DNA of 64,000 nt from Streptomyces sp. NBC_00224 (GCF_041435195.1 NZ_CP108106.1:1798001-1862000), one strand, 5' to 3'. Numbered from the stretch's first letter, positions 17,045 through 26,099 are shown. The notes: generated by a model from the sequence alone, not told the origin. Translations and numbers: made by a program.

Positions 17045-17955
17045 CGGCTCTTCTCCCCTCGGATCTCCTGGACCAGGTACGTCACGACGAACCCGAGGGA
17101 GACGGTCAGCAGCACGACGGCGATGGCGGAGCCGAATCCGATGCGGCTGGCCTCGCCGATGATGTTGTCGGTGACGAGCACGGAGAGCACTTCGAGCCCG
17201 TTGCGGCCGTGGTTGACCGCGTACACGATGTCGAAGGCCCGCAGCGACTCGATGACGGTGATCACGCCCACGATCACATTGACCGGGCGCAGGGTCGGCA
17301 GTACGACCCGGAAGAACGTCTGGGCCTCCCCCGCGCCGTCGATCGCCGCCGCTTCCTTGAGCGTGGGATCCACGGCCTTCAGCCCGGCCAGGTAGAGGAT
17401 CATCACGTAACCCGTGTGCCGCCAGGCCGCCGCCAGCAGGATCATCCAGATGTTGAGGTCCGGGTCGCCCAGCCAGTCGGTGGGGTTCTGCTTGTCGCCG
17501 ACGAGCGCGTTCAGGGCGCCCTGGTCGCGGGAGAAGACCAGTTGGGCGATGAAGCCGACGACGGCGAGCGACAGCACGACCGGCATGTAGAGCGTCGACT
17601 GGTAGAAGCGGCTGAAGCGGACGCCCCGGTCGATCAGCACGGCGAGCAGCAGCCCGAACGGGACGGCGACGAGGCCGAGGAAGGCCAGCCACATCAGGTT
17701 GTGGCGGACCGCCGGCCAGAAGGGCGGGTAGTTGGTGAAGATGTTGGTGTAGTTCTCCGTACCGACCCACTTGATGTCGCCGATCCCGTCCCAGCTGGTG
17801 AAGGAGAGGACGACGGAGGCGAGGGTCGGGCCCCACACGATGGCGAGGTCGAGCAGGACGGGTATGCCCAGCAGCACGCCGAGGACGACGAGGTCGCGGG
17901 CGGTGAACCGCCGCGGTCCTCGTCGTCCGGCGCGCCGTGCGGAGATGAGCGACAC
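17041..17955 (-). CDS. Carbohydrate ABC transporter permease (MalF-like)
   Basis: A 304-residue permease with six hydrophobic segments and the EAA loop EAAAIDGAGEAQTFFRVVLP. It pairs with the MalG-like permease that overlaps its stop. The GTG at 17955 is chosen because GGAG lies 9 bases upstream; the frame also allows TTG at 17991 (12 residues longer) with a poorer signal. An 81-base gap holding a hairpin separates it from the binding-protein gene. Confidence 0.92.
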   Translation of the reverse strand: MSLISARRAGRRGPRRFTARDLVVLGVLLGIPVLLDLAIVWGPTLASVVLSFTSWDGIGDIKWVGTENYTNIFTNYPPFWPAVRHNLMWLAFLGLVAVPFGLLLAVLIDRGVRFSRFYQSTLYMPVVLSLAVVGFIAQLVFSRDQGALNALVGDKQNPTDWLGDPDLNIWMILLAAAWRHTGYVMILYLAGLKAVDPTLKEAAAIDGAGEAQTFFRVVLPTLRPVNVIVGVITVIESLRAFDIVYAVNHGRNGLEVLSVLVTDNIIGEASRIGFGSAIAVVLLTVSLGFVVTYLVQEIRGEKSR

Positions 17956-18009
17956 GGCTGAGTACTCCAAGTCGGTGCGGGGGTTGGCCAATTGACGCCT
18001 GCCAGCTAT

Positions 18010-18036
18010 CAGATGTCAGCCGACAGCTGACATCTG
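18010..18036 (-). repeat. Intercistronic hairpin after binding-protein gene
   Basis: CAGATGTCAG (18010-18019) and CTGACATCTG (18027-18036) pair perfectly around 7 bases, ending right at the stop codon of the binding-protein gene. Such hairpins stabilise the upstream mRNA or reduce read-through, giving more binding protein than permease. Confidence 0.6.
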
Positions 18037-19383
18037 TCAGTCCGCGGCGAAGATCGTCTTCCTCTGCCGCTCGATGTCGTTGACCAGCCCGTCCACGTCG
18101 TTCGGGTTGCCGATGAACCTCTGCAGCGCCGGGATCATCACCGTGGAGGAGAAGTCCGGCCGGGTGTCGCGGTCCATGAACTGCGAGATCTGCTTGGCGC
18201 CGGAGATCAGCTCCACGGACTTCTTCTGGAGCGCGCTGTACTTGGAGGTGTCCGCCCCGCTGTTGACCGCGATGTTGTTGGGGTCGCTGGCGAGGTAGAT
18301 GTCCTCGGCCTTCGGGGTCGCGAGCCACTTCAGGAAGTCCTTGGCGCTCTCCAGGTTCTTCGCGTTCTTCAGGTTCTTGGACTTCTTGGCGAGCAGGAAC
18401 CCGTCGATGGGCGCCTCGACCGCGTCCTGCCCGTGCTCCGGGTTGATGACCGGGAACGGGAAGAAGTCGATGTCGTCCTGCTCGGACACCGGGAACTGCT
18501 GCCCCACGTGCGGCAGTCCGAACACCGCCATGCCCGTCTCCTTCTTCTGCAGGCTCTGTGCGGCCTCCTGCCAGGTGCGGCCGTTGGCGCCCTTTTGGCA
18601 GTACGGAAGGATTCTGCGCCAGGTGTCGAAGACCTCCTTGACCCGCTTGTCCGTCCACGCCTCCTTGCCGGCCATCAGGTCGCGGTGGAAGTCGTAACCG
18701 TTGGTGCGCATGTTGATGTAGTCGAACGTGCCCATCACGGGCCAGCCGTCCTTGTCGCACAGCGCGATCGGTACGAGCTTGTCCTTCTGCATCTGCTTGG
18801 CGAGCGCGATGTACTCGTCGAGCGTCTTGGGCGCCTGGTACCCGTGCTGCTGGAAGACGCTTTTGCGGTGGAAGACCGCCCACGGGTAGTAGTAGTACGG
18901 CGTGAGGTACTGCTTGCCGTCCTCGCCCGTCGACTGCGCCTTCAGCGCCGGCGAGAAGCCCTGGAAGTTCTGCCACAGGTCGCTGATGTCGTGCAGCAGC
19001 CCCTTCTTGGCGAAGAACTGCATGCGGTTCCCGGCGAACCACATGAAGACGTCGTCGGGCTTGCCCTGGAGATAGCGGTTGATGTTCTCCTGGAAGGTGT
19101 TGTGGTCGACGGTGTTGACCTTGACCGTGCGGCCCTCGGACTGCTGCCCGTACGCCTTGAAGGCGTCCGCGAAGGCCTTCTTCGGCACCGCGTCCGACGA
19201 GTTGGAGCCCAGCCGGATCGTCTTCGCGTCACCCCCGGGCCCGCTGTCGCAGGCGGAGAGCAGCGAGGGGAGGGTGACCGCCCCGGCGCCGAATGCGGCA
19301 CTCCGCAGGAGACCGCGCCGGGACATCCGATGTCCTGCCACGCTCCCGGGCACAGCAGGACCTTTGAACGCTGACTGCGACAT
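18037..19383 (-). CDS. Sugar ABC transporter substrate-binding lipoprotein
   Basis: A 448-residue extracellular binding protein. The N-terminus has a twin-arginine signal (MSRRGLLRSAAFG, about residues 20-32) followed by a hydrophobic stretch and the lipobox LLSAC (about 40-44), so it is probably exported folded and lipid-anchored. The mature part is a family 1 solute-binding fold (for example DDVFMWFAGNRMQFFAKKGL and TPYYYYPWAVFHRK). The ATG at 19383 has AAGGAGG at good spacing. The sugar is not identifiable by eye. It heads the permease operon. Confidence 0.93.
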   Translation of the reverse strand: MSQSAFKGPAVPGSVAGHRMSRRGLLRSAAFGAGAVTLPSLLSACDSGPGGDAKTIRLGSNSSDAVPKKAFADAFKAYGQQSEGRTVKVNTVDHNTFQENINRYLQGKPDDVFMWFAGNRMQFFAKKGLLHDISDLWQNFQGFSPALKAQSTGEDGKQYLTPYYYYPWAVFHRKSVFQQHGYQAPKTLDEYIALAKQMQKDKLVPIALCDKDGWPVMGTFDYINMRTNGYDFHRDLMAGKEAWTDKRVKEVFDTWRRILPYCQKGANGRTWQEAAQSLQKKETGMAVFGLPHVGQQFPVSEQDDIDFFPFPVINPEHGQDAVEAPIDGFLLAKKSKNLKNAKNLESAKDFLKWLATPKAEDIYLASDPNNIAVNSGADTSKYSALQKKSVELISGAKQISQFMDRDTRPDFSSTVMIPALQRFIGNPNDVDGLVNDIERQRKTIFAAD

Positions 19384-19432
19384 GTCCCCCTCCTTCGGGG
19401 TGCAACCCAACACAACCGAACGCGTGGCTTGG

Positions 19433-19492
19433 ATCACACCCCCAAGTAAGGGGGACGTCAAGGGTTCTGACACGACTCCGAGTAACCGTTAC
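19433..19492 (-). promoter_or_regulatory. Promoter and operator of sugar-uptake operon
   Basis: On the minus strand TTGACG (19461-19456), a 17-base spacer and TGTGAT (19438-19433) form a promoter. The spacer itself is the inverted repeat CCCCCTTACTTGGGGG. Upstream, GTAACCGTTAC (19482-19492) is a perfect 11-base palindrome and a candidate regulator site. Confidence 0.55.
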
Positions 19493-19610
19493 CAGTTCTA
19501 TTCCAACAGACTCCAACAAGCTCTACCGCAAACGCGCGTCGCTGAATCAGAGCAAGAAGGGGCGCCGAATCGGTTCATCTGCCGTGGGTCCGGAGGAAGG
19601 TGACGAGGAG

Positions 19611-20573
19611 CTACCTTCCCGCACGCACCGCCCGGCGAGGAGTCGTCGGAGCGCTGGACGCGGCGGCCGCGGCGCCGACCAGGCCCGCGTCCGTACCCAT
19701 CAGGGCGGGGGCGACCTTGAGGCCCTGGACGAAGGAGAGCGTGGCGTAGTCGTGGAGGGCGCGGCGCAGCGGCGCGAACAGGATGTCGCCCGCTCCGGCC
19801 ACTCCCCCGCCGATCACCGCGATCTCGATCTCCGTCAGGGTCGCGGTCGCCGCGATGCCCGCCGCCAGCGCCTGCGCGGCCCGCTCGAACGAGGCCAGCG
19901 CCACCGGGTGCCCGGCGCGGGCGGCGGCCGCCACGGCGGCCGCCGAGGTGTCGCCGTCGGGCCCCGGCGTCCAGCCGCCCTCCAGCGCGCGGCGGGCGAT
20001 GTTCGGGCCGCTGGCGATCCGCTCCACACAGCCGCGCGCGCCGCACGGACAGGGGTCGCCGTCGAGGTCGACGCTGATATGGCCGATGTGGCCCGCGTTG
20101 CCTGTGGGGCCCGGGTGGAGACGGCCGCCGAGGACGAGACCGCCGCCGACGCCGGTGGAGACGACCATGCACAGCGCGTTGTCGTAGCCTCGGGCCGCGC
20201 CCAGCCAGTGCTCGGCGGCGGTCATCGCCACCCCGTCGCCGACGAGCTCGACGGGGAGCCCGCCGGTCGCCGCCCGTACCCGCGCCACCAGCGGAAACCC
20301 GCGCCAGCCGGGGATGTTGACCGGGCTGACCGTCCCGTTGGACGCGTCGACCGGGCCCGCGCTGCCGATGCCGAGCGCCGTGACCCGCCCCCACAGCGCG
20401 GATCCGGCCAGCTCCGCGAGGACCTCGTCGACGGCTCGCGCCACCGTCTCGCCGTCCTGCTGCGCGGGGGTCGCCCGCCGGGTCCGTACGAGCAGTCGGC
20501 CGTCGGCGTCCACCAGCGCTCCGGCGATCTTGGTGCCGCCGATGTCGAGCGCGGCGACGAGGTCGGTCTGCAT
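19611..20573 (-). CDS. ROK-family sugar kinase
   Basis: A 320-residue ROK kinase without a DNA-binding domain. The ATP motif ALDIGGTKIAG (about residues 8-18), the catalytic Asp in LVGDGVAM, the HIGHISVD segment and the zinc motif CPCGARGCVE are all present. It phosphorylates glucose, N-acetylglucosamine, mannose or a related sugar. Its place between the LacI regulator and the sugar importer suggests it acts on the imported sugar. AGGAG lies about 11 bases upstream of the ATG. Confidence 0.88.
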   Translation of the reverse strand: MQTDLVAALDIGGTKIAGALVDADGRLLVRTRRATPAQQDGETVARAVDEVLAELAGSALWGRVTALGIGSAGPVDASNGTVSPVNIPGWRGFPLVARVRAATGGLPVELVGDGVAMTAAEHWLGAARGYDNALCMVVSTGVGGGLVLGGRLHPGPTGNAGHIGHISVDLDGDPCPCGARGCVERIASGPNIARRALEGGWTPGPDGDTSAAAVAAAARAGHPVALASFERAAQALAAGIAATATLTEIEIAVIGGGVAGAGDILFAPLRRALHDYATLSFVQGLKVAPALMGTDAGLVGAAAAASSAPTTPRRAVRAGR

Positions 20574-20637
20574 CGGTGTCGGATCTCCTGGTGGGCGAGG
20601 GTGCCAAGCTAGTCGGATGAACAGTCTCCATTCACCT

Positions 20638-20662
20638 GACAACGTTGTCCAGGGCCTATGCT
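20638..20662. promoter_or_regulatory. LacI-type operator and -10 of regulator gene
   Basis: GACAACGTTGTC (20638-20649) is a perfect 12-base palindrome with the central CG typical of LacI-family operators. TATGCT (20657-20662) follows as a -10 for the LacI gene. The site lies between the divergent kinase and regulator genes, so one operator could control both. Confidence 0.6.
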
Positions 20663-20756
20663 CGACGCCACACCGCGATCCACTCGGATCCGCCCCGGAC
20701 ACCCCGCCCACAGCGCCCCGGGCCCGCTGAGCCCCGACGACGACAGGACACCGCAC

Positions 20757-21794
20757 GTGGCCGAGACCGCCCGCCACCATGAGCCCCGCTACGGCATCCG
20801 GCCCACCATGAAGGATGTCGCCGCCCGCGCCGGTGTCGGGCTGAAGACGGTCTCCCGGGTGGTCAACGGCGAGGCCGGGGTCACCCCGGACACCGAGCGC
20901 CGCGTCATGGAGGCCATCGACGCCCTGGGGTTCCGCCGCAACGACAGCGCGCGCGTGCTGCGCAAGGGGCGCACCGCCTCCATCGGCCTGGTCCTGGAGG
21001 ATCTGGCCGACCCGTTCTACGGGCCGCTCAGCCGCGCGATCGAGGAGGTCGCCCGGGCCCACGGGGCACTGCTGATCAACGGCTCCAGCGCCGAGGACGC
21101 CGACCGCGAGCAGGAGCTGGTGCTCGCCTTCTGCGCCCGCCGGGTCGACGGGCTGATCGTGATTCCGGCGGGCGACGACCACCGGTATCTGGAGCCCGAG
21201 ATAAAGGCCGGGGTCGCGACCGTGTTCGTGGACCGGCCGGCCGGGCGGATCGACGCCGACGCGGTGCTCTCCGACAGCTTCGGCGGCGCGCGCGAGGGCG
21301 TCGCGCACCTGGTGGCGCACGGCCACCGCAGGATCGGCTTCATCGGCGACCAGCCGCGCATCCACACCGCCACCGAGCGCCTGCGCGGCTACCGGGCGGC
21401 GATGGAGGAGGCGGGGCTGCCGGTGGCGGACGCGTGGGTCGCGCTCGGCTCCACCGAGCCGGAGCGCGTGCGCGCGGCCGCCGAGTCGATGCTGAGCGGC
21501 CCCGACCCCGTCACCGCGATCTTCGCGGGCAACAACCGGGTGACCGTGACGGCGGTACGGGCCCTGGCGGGCCGGGAGCACCCGGTCGCCCTGGTCGGCT
21601 TCGACGACATCGAGCTGGCCGATCTGCTCGGCATCACCGTGATCTCGCAGGACTCCGCGACGCTCGGCCGCACCGCGGCGGAACGGCTCTTCCGCCGCCT
21701 CGACGGCGTGGACGAGGCTCCCGCGCGCGTGGTGGTCCCCACCACCCTCATCGCACGCGGCTCGGGCGAGATCCCGCCCCCCGCCGGCAGCTAG
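20757..21794 (+). CDS. LacI-family transcriptional regulator
   Basis: A 345-residue LacI/GalR regulator. The N-terminal helix-turn-helix and hinge (MKDVAARAGVGLKTVSRVV, about residues 17-35) precede a periplasmic-binding-protein-like sensor domain (GLVLEDLADPFYGPLSRAI, then FVDRPAG and GHRRIGFIGD). The GTG at 20757 has AGGA 8 bases upstream; the region before it holds the promoter. It most likely represses the divergent sugar kinase/uptake genes until the sugar or its phosphate binds. Confidence 0.92.
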   Translation: MAETARHHEPRYGIRPTMKDVAARAGVGLKTVSRVVNGEAGVTPDTERRVMEAIDALGFRRNDSARVLRKGRTASIGLVLEDLADPFYGPLSRAIEEVARAHGALLINGSSAEDADREQELVLAFCARRVDGLIVIPAGDDHRYLEPEIKAGVATVFVDRPAGRIDADAVLSDSFGGAREGVAHLVAHGHRRIGFIGDQPRIHTATERLRGYRAAMEEAGLPVADAWVALGSTEPERVRAAAESMLSGPDPVTAIFAGNNRVTVTAVRALAGREHPVALVGFDDIELADLLGITVISQDSATLGRTAAERLFRRLDGVDEAPARVVVPTTLIARGSGEIPPPAGS

Positions 21795-21801
21795 CCGCCG
21801 G

Positions 21802-23526
21802 TCAGCAGACCGGCAGCCCCGGCACCGGCGCGTTGTTGGCGCCGCCCTTGAGGTAGACCACGCTCACGTAGACGTTGGTGTTGCCGCTGTCGTCGTCGGT
21901 GCGCGCCCAGTACGTGTTGGTCCACTTCCCGTACGTCTCGCGGCGGCCCAGGTCGACCTGGCAGTAGAAGTAGTTGGTGCCCGCGTTGAGCACGCCCATC
22001 TCGCCGCCGTCGTACCGGTAGCTCTTCGCGGTGCGCCACACCTGGCAGTCGAACTTGCCCGCGCCGATGGAGTGGCAGGACGGGGCGGGCGTGGAGCCGG
22101 TGCCGGTGCCGCCGCCCGCCGTGCCTCCGGCGCCGCCCGGGGTCGCGGTGGCGTGGCCGCCCGTCGGCGCCTTGCCCGGTGCGGTGCCGCCCTTCTCGCC
22201 GGGTCCCTTGCCGCCCTTGCCGTCCTTGGCGGAGTGGGTCGGGCCGGGTGAGGCGGACGTACGACCCTCCTTGCCGGCCGGGCCGGGGCTCGCGGCACTC
22301 GCCCCGCCGCCGTTCCACGCGCCGCCCGTGCCGTCCTGGGCGCCGGACGCCGACGGGCTCGCGCCGCTCGCCGAGCCGACGGCCTGCTGCCGGGTGCCGT
22401 CGTCGTCCCCGGTTCCGACCAGGGCGTATGTGACACCGGCGCCCGCGAGCACCACGGCCGCGACGCCCGCCGCGACCATGCCCCGCGCGCGACCGCGTCG
22501 GGGCGGCTCGGGTGCGGGCTGCTGGGTGACCACCGGGCCGAAGCCCTGGGGCCGGTGCGGCAGCACGTCCCGTACGGTCGCCTCGCGCGGCGGTGCCACG
22601 GGTTGGGGCACGGGTGCGGACGGCGCCTGCGGGGCCACCGGGACACCCGGGTCCCGGCCCTCGGCCACCGCCGCCAGCATCCGGGCCGCCGTGTCCGCGT
22701 CGGGGCGGCGGGCCGGGTCCTTGTGCATCAGCTCGCGCAGTACGGGCCCGAGCGCCCCCGCCCGTACCGGCTCGGGCAGCGGCTCCGCCACGATCGCGGA
22801 GAGCGTCGACCAGGTGGAGGTGCGGCGGAACGGCGAGGAGCCCTCCACCGCCGCGTACAGCGTGGCGCCGAGCGCCCAGACGTCGGAGGCGGGGCCGGGG
22901 TCCTGGCCCTGGGCGCGCTCGGGCGCCAAGTAGTCGAGGGAACCGACCAGTTCGCCGGTGCGGGTGAGCTTGCGATTGGGGGTCCCCCCGGCCGAAGGCT
23001 GGGGGAGGGTGGCCGAGCCGTCGCCCGGGTCGTCCATGGCGGCGATGCCGAAGTCGGTGAGCACCACCCGGCCGCCGGACTCAAGGAGGATGTTGCCGGG
23101 CTTCACGTCGCGGTGCAGCACGCCCGCGCGGTGGGCGGCGCCCAGGGCTTCGAGGACCCGGGCGCCGATGGCGGCCGCCTCGCGCGCGTCCAGCGCGCCG
23201 CGCTCGGCCAGGACACCGTCGAGCGAGGGCCCCTCGACGAGCTCCATGACGATCACCGGGCGGCCGTCGTGCTCGGTCACGTCGTGGACGGCGACCACTC
23301 CGGGGTGGCGCACGCGCGCGGCGGCGCGGGCCTCGCGCTGCATGCGCAGCCGGAGATCGCCCAGTTCGGGCGCGGACATGTCCGAATATGTACGCAGTTC
23401 CTTGACGGCGACCTCGCGGCCGAGCACTTCGTCGACGGCGCGCCAGACGACGCCCATGCCGCCCCGGCCCAGCTGCTCGATCAGCCGGTAGCGGCCCGCA
23501 AGCCGGTTGTTCTCCCCCGAAGACAC
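21802..23526 (-). CDS. Membrane Ser/Thr protein kinase
   Basis: A 574-residue Hanks-type kinase. The kinase domain (about residues 12-280) shows the glycine loop LGRGGMGVVW, Lys in VAVKEL, HRDVKPGN, DFGIA and APE (YLAPERA). A basic linker leads to one membrane segment (GMVAAGVAAVVLAGAGVTYALV, about 355-376), a Ser/Gly/Pro-rich spacer and a C-terminal outside domain of about 100 residues with four Cys. No PASTA repeats are present. Residues about 173-184 (including PSAGGTPNRK), in the activation loop, are encoded by an inserted palindromic repeat. The GTG at 23526 fits the usual kinase N-terminus. Confidence 0.92.
   Translation of the reverse strand: MSSGENNRLAGRYRLIEQLGRGGMGVVWRAVDEVLGREVAVKELRTYSDMSAPELGDLRLRMQREARAAARVRHPGVVAVHDVTEHDGRPVIVMELVEGPSLDGVLAERGALDAREAAAIGARVLEALGAAHRAGVLHRDVKPGNILLESGGRVVLTDFGIAAMDDPGDGSATLPQPSAGGTPNRKLTRTGELVGSLDYLAPERAQGQDPGPASDVWALGATLYAAVEGSSPFRRTSTWSTLSAIVAEPLPEPVRAGALGPVLRELMHKDPARRPDADTAARMLAAVAEGRDPGVPVAPQAPSAPVPQPVAPPREATVRDVLPHRPQGFGPVVTQQPAPEPPRRGRARGMVAAGVAAVVLAGAGVTYALVGTGDDDGTRQQAVGSASGASPSASGAQDGTGGAWNGGGASAASPGPAGKEGRTSASPGPTHSAKDGKGGKGPGEKGGTAPGKAPTGGHATATPGGAGGTAGGGTGTGSTPAPSCHSIGAGKFDCQVWRTAKSYRYDGGEMGVLNAGTNYFYCQVDLGRRETYGKWTNTYWARTDDDSGNTNVYVSVVYLKGGANNAPVPGLPVC
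22976..23010. repeat. Palindromic Streptomyces repeat inside kinase gene
   Basis: GGGGGTCCCCCCGGCC, a short centre and GGCTGGGGGAGG form a hairpin-capable element that I recognise as a type scattered through Streptomyces genomes. It sits in frame in the kinase gene and codes for an extra loop between DDPGDGSAT and LTRTGELVG. The identification of the repeat family is from memory. Confidence 0.6.
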
Positions 23527-23594
23527 CTCTGCCCCGTTCCCTGTCGCGGTTGTGGTCGCGTACAGAGTACGGGGCGGCGGTGACAGCGCCCGGG

Positions 23595-24893
23595 CTACGG
23601 GGCGGTGACGGTGAGGGCCGCGCGGCGCGGGGAGGCGAAGCCGTCGAGGTCGGCGCGGGTGAGGCCGGTGAGGCGGGCGACCTCCTCGTTGTCGAGGGCG
23701 CCGCAGTCCAGGCCGCGCAGCAGGAACCCGCTGAGCGCCTTGGCGGTGGCGGGCTCGTCCATCACGTCGCCGCCGGCCTTGGCCACATAGGCGGCGAGGC
23801 GGGCCGCGGCCTGCTCCAGGCCCTCGCGGTAGAAGGCGTACACCGCCGCGTAGCGGGTCGGCAGGTGGCCCGGGTGCATGTCCCAGCCCTGGTAGTAGGC
23901 GCGGGCCAGGGCCCGGCGGGTGAGGCCGTAGTGGAGCCGCCAGGCCTCGTGGACGTGGGCGGTGGAGCCGATCGGCAGGACGTTGGTGGAGCCGTCGGAG
24001 ACCCGTACGCCGGTACCGGCGGCCGCGACCTGCATCACGGCCTTGGCGTGGTCGGCGGCGGGGTGGTCGCTGGCCTGGTAGGCGGCGGAGACGCCCACGC
24101 ACGCGCTGTAGTCGAAGGTGCCGTAGTGCAGGCCGGTCGCGCGGCCCTCGGCGGCGTCGATCATCCGGGCCACGGCGGCGGTGCCGTCGGCGGCCAGGAT
24201 CGACTGGCTGGTCTCGATCTGGATCTCGAAGCCGAGCCGCCCGGCAGGGAGGCCGTGGGCCTTCTCGAAGGCCTCCATGAGCCGTACGAAGGCGGAGACC
24301 TGTTCGGGGTAGGTGACCTTCGGCAGCGTGAGGACGAGTCCGTCGGGCAGGCCGCCGTGCTCCATCAGGCCGGTGAGGAAGACGTCGGTGGTGCGGATGC
24401 CGCGGTCGCGTACGGCCGCCTCCATGCACTTCATACGGATGCCCATGTACGGGGCCGCGGTGCCGTCGCGGTACGCCTGGGCGATCAGACGGGCGGCGCG
24501 GGCGGCGGCCGCGTCCTCCTCGGGTTCCGGGCGCGGGCCGTAGCCGTCCTCGAAGTCCACGCGCAGGTCTTCCACCGGCTCGCGCTCCAGCTTGGCGCGC
24601 ACCCGCTCGTACACGGGCGCGGCGAGCTCGTCGGCGATGCCGAGGACCTTCGCGAAGGAGGCGGCGTCCGGGGCGTGCTCGTCGAGGGCGGCCAGCGCCT
24701 GGTCGCCCCAGGAGCGCAGGGTGCCGGCGTCGAAGAGGTCACCGGGTACATAGACGGTGTGCACGGGCTGGCGGGTGCCGGGGTCGCCCGGGTAGCGGCG
24801 GGCGAGCTCCTCGTCCACGGCCACCAGCGAAGCGCTGATCTCCTCGCTGACCGCGCCCGCGAGGCTCGTCGCCACCTTCTCCTGCTGACCCAT
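23595..24893 (-). CDS. DUF6986 aldolase/citrate-lyase-like protein
   Basis: A 432-residue protein of the HpcH/HpaI aldolase-like (TIM barrel) superfamily, annotated as DUF6986 in actinomycetes. Visible features are DLRVDFEDGYG (about residues 108-118), LTLPKVTYPEQV, FEIQIETSQSI with the metal-binding Glu, and GLHYGTFDYSACVGV. The catalytic reaction is not established; cleavage or formation of a C-C bond on a CoA ester or hydroxy acid is the family expectation. GGAGG stands 7 bases before the ATG. Upstream is a direct repeat that may be a regulator site. Confidence 0.83.
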   Translation of the reverse strand: MGQQEKVATSLAGAVSEEISASLVAVDEELARRYPGDPGTRQPVHTVYVPGDLFDAGTLRSWGDQALAALDEHAPDAASFAKVLGIADELAAPVYERVRAKLEREPVEDLRVDFEDGYGPRPEPEEDAAAARAARLIAQAYRDGTAAPYMGIRMKCMEAAVRDRGIRTTDVFLTGLMEHGGLPDGLVLTLPKVTYPEQVSAFVRLMEAFEKAHGLPAGRLGFEIQIETSQSILAADGTAAVARMIDAAEGRATGLHYGTFDYSACVGVSAAYQASDHPAADHAKAVMQVAAAGTGVRVSDGSTNVLPIGSTAHVHEAWRLHYGLTRRALARAYYQGWDMHPGHLPTRYAAVYAFYREGLEQAAARLAAYVAKAGGDVMDEPATAKALSGFLLRGLDCGALDNEEVARLTGLTRADLDGFASPRRAALTVTAP

Positions 24894-24914
24894 CCTGCAC
24901 CCTCCGCACGTTCA

Positions 24915-24946
24915 GTTTTCCACTGACTGTTTTCCACTGGCCGGAA
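24915..24946 (-). promoter_or_regulatory. Tandem repeat upstream of DUF6986 gene
   Basis: GTTTTCCACTG occurs twice (24915-24925 and 24929-24939), 14 bases apart. The second copy is part of TTCC-N7-GGAA (24932-24946). An IclR-type or similar regulator could bind here; none is encoded nearby. Confidence 0.4.
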
Positions 24947-25010
24947 TCATCGATCCGCATAGCAGAATTTAGTTATGGGCTCCCTTCGCGTCAATGGTTG
25001 CCCGAAACGA

Positions 25011-25049
25011 CCGGGGGCCGCGCGGTGAAGATCACCACGCGGCCCCCGG
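25011..25049 (-). terminator. Terminator of etfBA operon
   Basis: CCGGGGGCCGCG and CGCGGCCCCCGG arms with further internal pairing (CGGTGA/TCACC) form a strong hairpin 20 bases after the etfA stop on the minus strand. Confidence 0.75.
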
Positions 25050-25068
25050 GGCGGAGCGAACGAGCAGG

Positions 25069-26031
25069 TCAGCCCTTGCGCGCCTGAACCTCTTCGGTCA
25101 GCTGCGGCACGACGTCGAACAGGTCGCCGACCACGCCGTAGTCGACCAGGTCGAAGATCGGGGCCTCGGCGTCCTTGTTGATCGCCACGATCGTCTTCGA
25201 GGTCTGCATACCGGCGCGGTGCTGGATGGCACCGGAGATGCCGGACGCGATGTACAGCTGCGGCGAGACCGACTTGCCGGTCTGGCCGACCTGGTTGGAG
25301 TGCGGGTACCAGCCGGCGTCGACGGCGGCGCGGGAGGCGCCGACGGCGGCACCGAGCGAGTCGGCCAGCGCCTCGATGATCGCGAAGTTCTCGGCGCCGT
25401 TGACGCCGCGGCCACCGGAGACCACGATCGCGGCCTCGGTCAGCTCGGGGCGGCCGGTCGACTCGCGCGGGGTGCGGGCGACGACCTTGGTACCGGTGGC
25501 CTGCGCGGAGAAGGTGACCGCCAGGGCCTCGACAGCGCCCGCGGCCGGAGCGGCCTCCACGGCGGCCGAGTTCGGCTTGACCGTGATGACCGGGGTGCCC
25601 TTGGAGACACGGGACTTGGTGGTGTACGAGGCGGCGAACGCCGACTGCGTGGCAACCGGGCCGTTGTCGCCGGCCTCCAGGTCGACGGCGTCGGTGATGA
25701 TGCCGGAACCGATGCGGACCGCGAGGCGGGCCGCGATCTCCTTGCCCTCGGCGGAGGACGGGACGAGCACGGCGGCCGGGGACACCGCCTCGTACGCGGC
25801 CTGGAGCGCGTCCACCTTCGGCACGACGAGGTAGTCGGCGAACTCCGGGGCGTCGGCGGTCAGCACACGGGTGGCACCGTGCTCGGCGAGGGCCGGCGCG
25901 GTGGCCTCGGCGCCGGCACCGAGGGCGACCGCGACCGGCTCGCCGATGCGGCGGGCCAGCGTCAGCAGCTCCAGGGTGGGCTTGCGGACGGCGCCGTCGA
26001 CGTGGTCGACATAGACGAGAACTTCAGCCAT
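25069..26031 (-). CDS. etfA: Electron transfer flavoprotein alpha subunit
   Basis: A 320-residue ETF alpha. The C-terminal FAD domain carries the family signature: [12 protein letters not shown] (about residues 206-217), [29 protein letters not shown] and [20 protein letters not shown]. With EtfB it accepts electrons from acyl-CoA and other dehydrogenases and passes them to the quinone pool through ETF-quinone oxidoreductase or to other acceptors. The ATG at 26031 follows GGAG; an in-frame TTG three codons earlier is less likely. It lies 68 bases after etfB in the same operon. Confidence 0.96.
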   Translation of the reverse strand: MAEVLVYVDHVDGAVRKPTLELLTLARRIGEPVAVALGAGAEATAPALAEHGATRVLTADAPEFADYLVVPKVDALQAAYEAVSPAAVLVPSSAEGKEIAARLAVRIGSGIITDAVDLEAGDNGPVATQSAFAASYTTKSRVSKGTPVITVKPNSAAVEAAPAAGAVEALAVTFSAQATGTKVVARTPRESTGRPELTEAAIVVSGGRGVNGAENFAIIEALADSLGAAVGASRAAVDAGWYPHSNQVGQTGKSVSPQLYIASGISGAIQHRAGMQTSKTIVAINKDAEAPIFDLVDYGVVGDLFDVVPQLTEEVQARKG

Positions 26032-26099
26032 GGGACTCAATCTCCTGCGAAGTACGAAGAATCTGGGGGCAGTTGGGCGCTACGAGCTGTCGACGAGCC

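Noticed and set aside
16121..19042. Apparent large fusion of permease with upstream sequence
   Set aside because: The frame simply continues upstream through the overlapping permease and binding-protein genes; homology starts at 17044, with an ATGA overlap.
21802..24429. Apparent 875-residue kinase fused to upstream protein
   Set aside because: The upstream part is antisense-like low-complexity sequence within the DUF6986 gene; the kinase starts at 23526.
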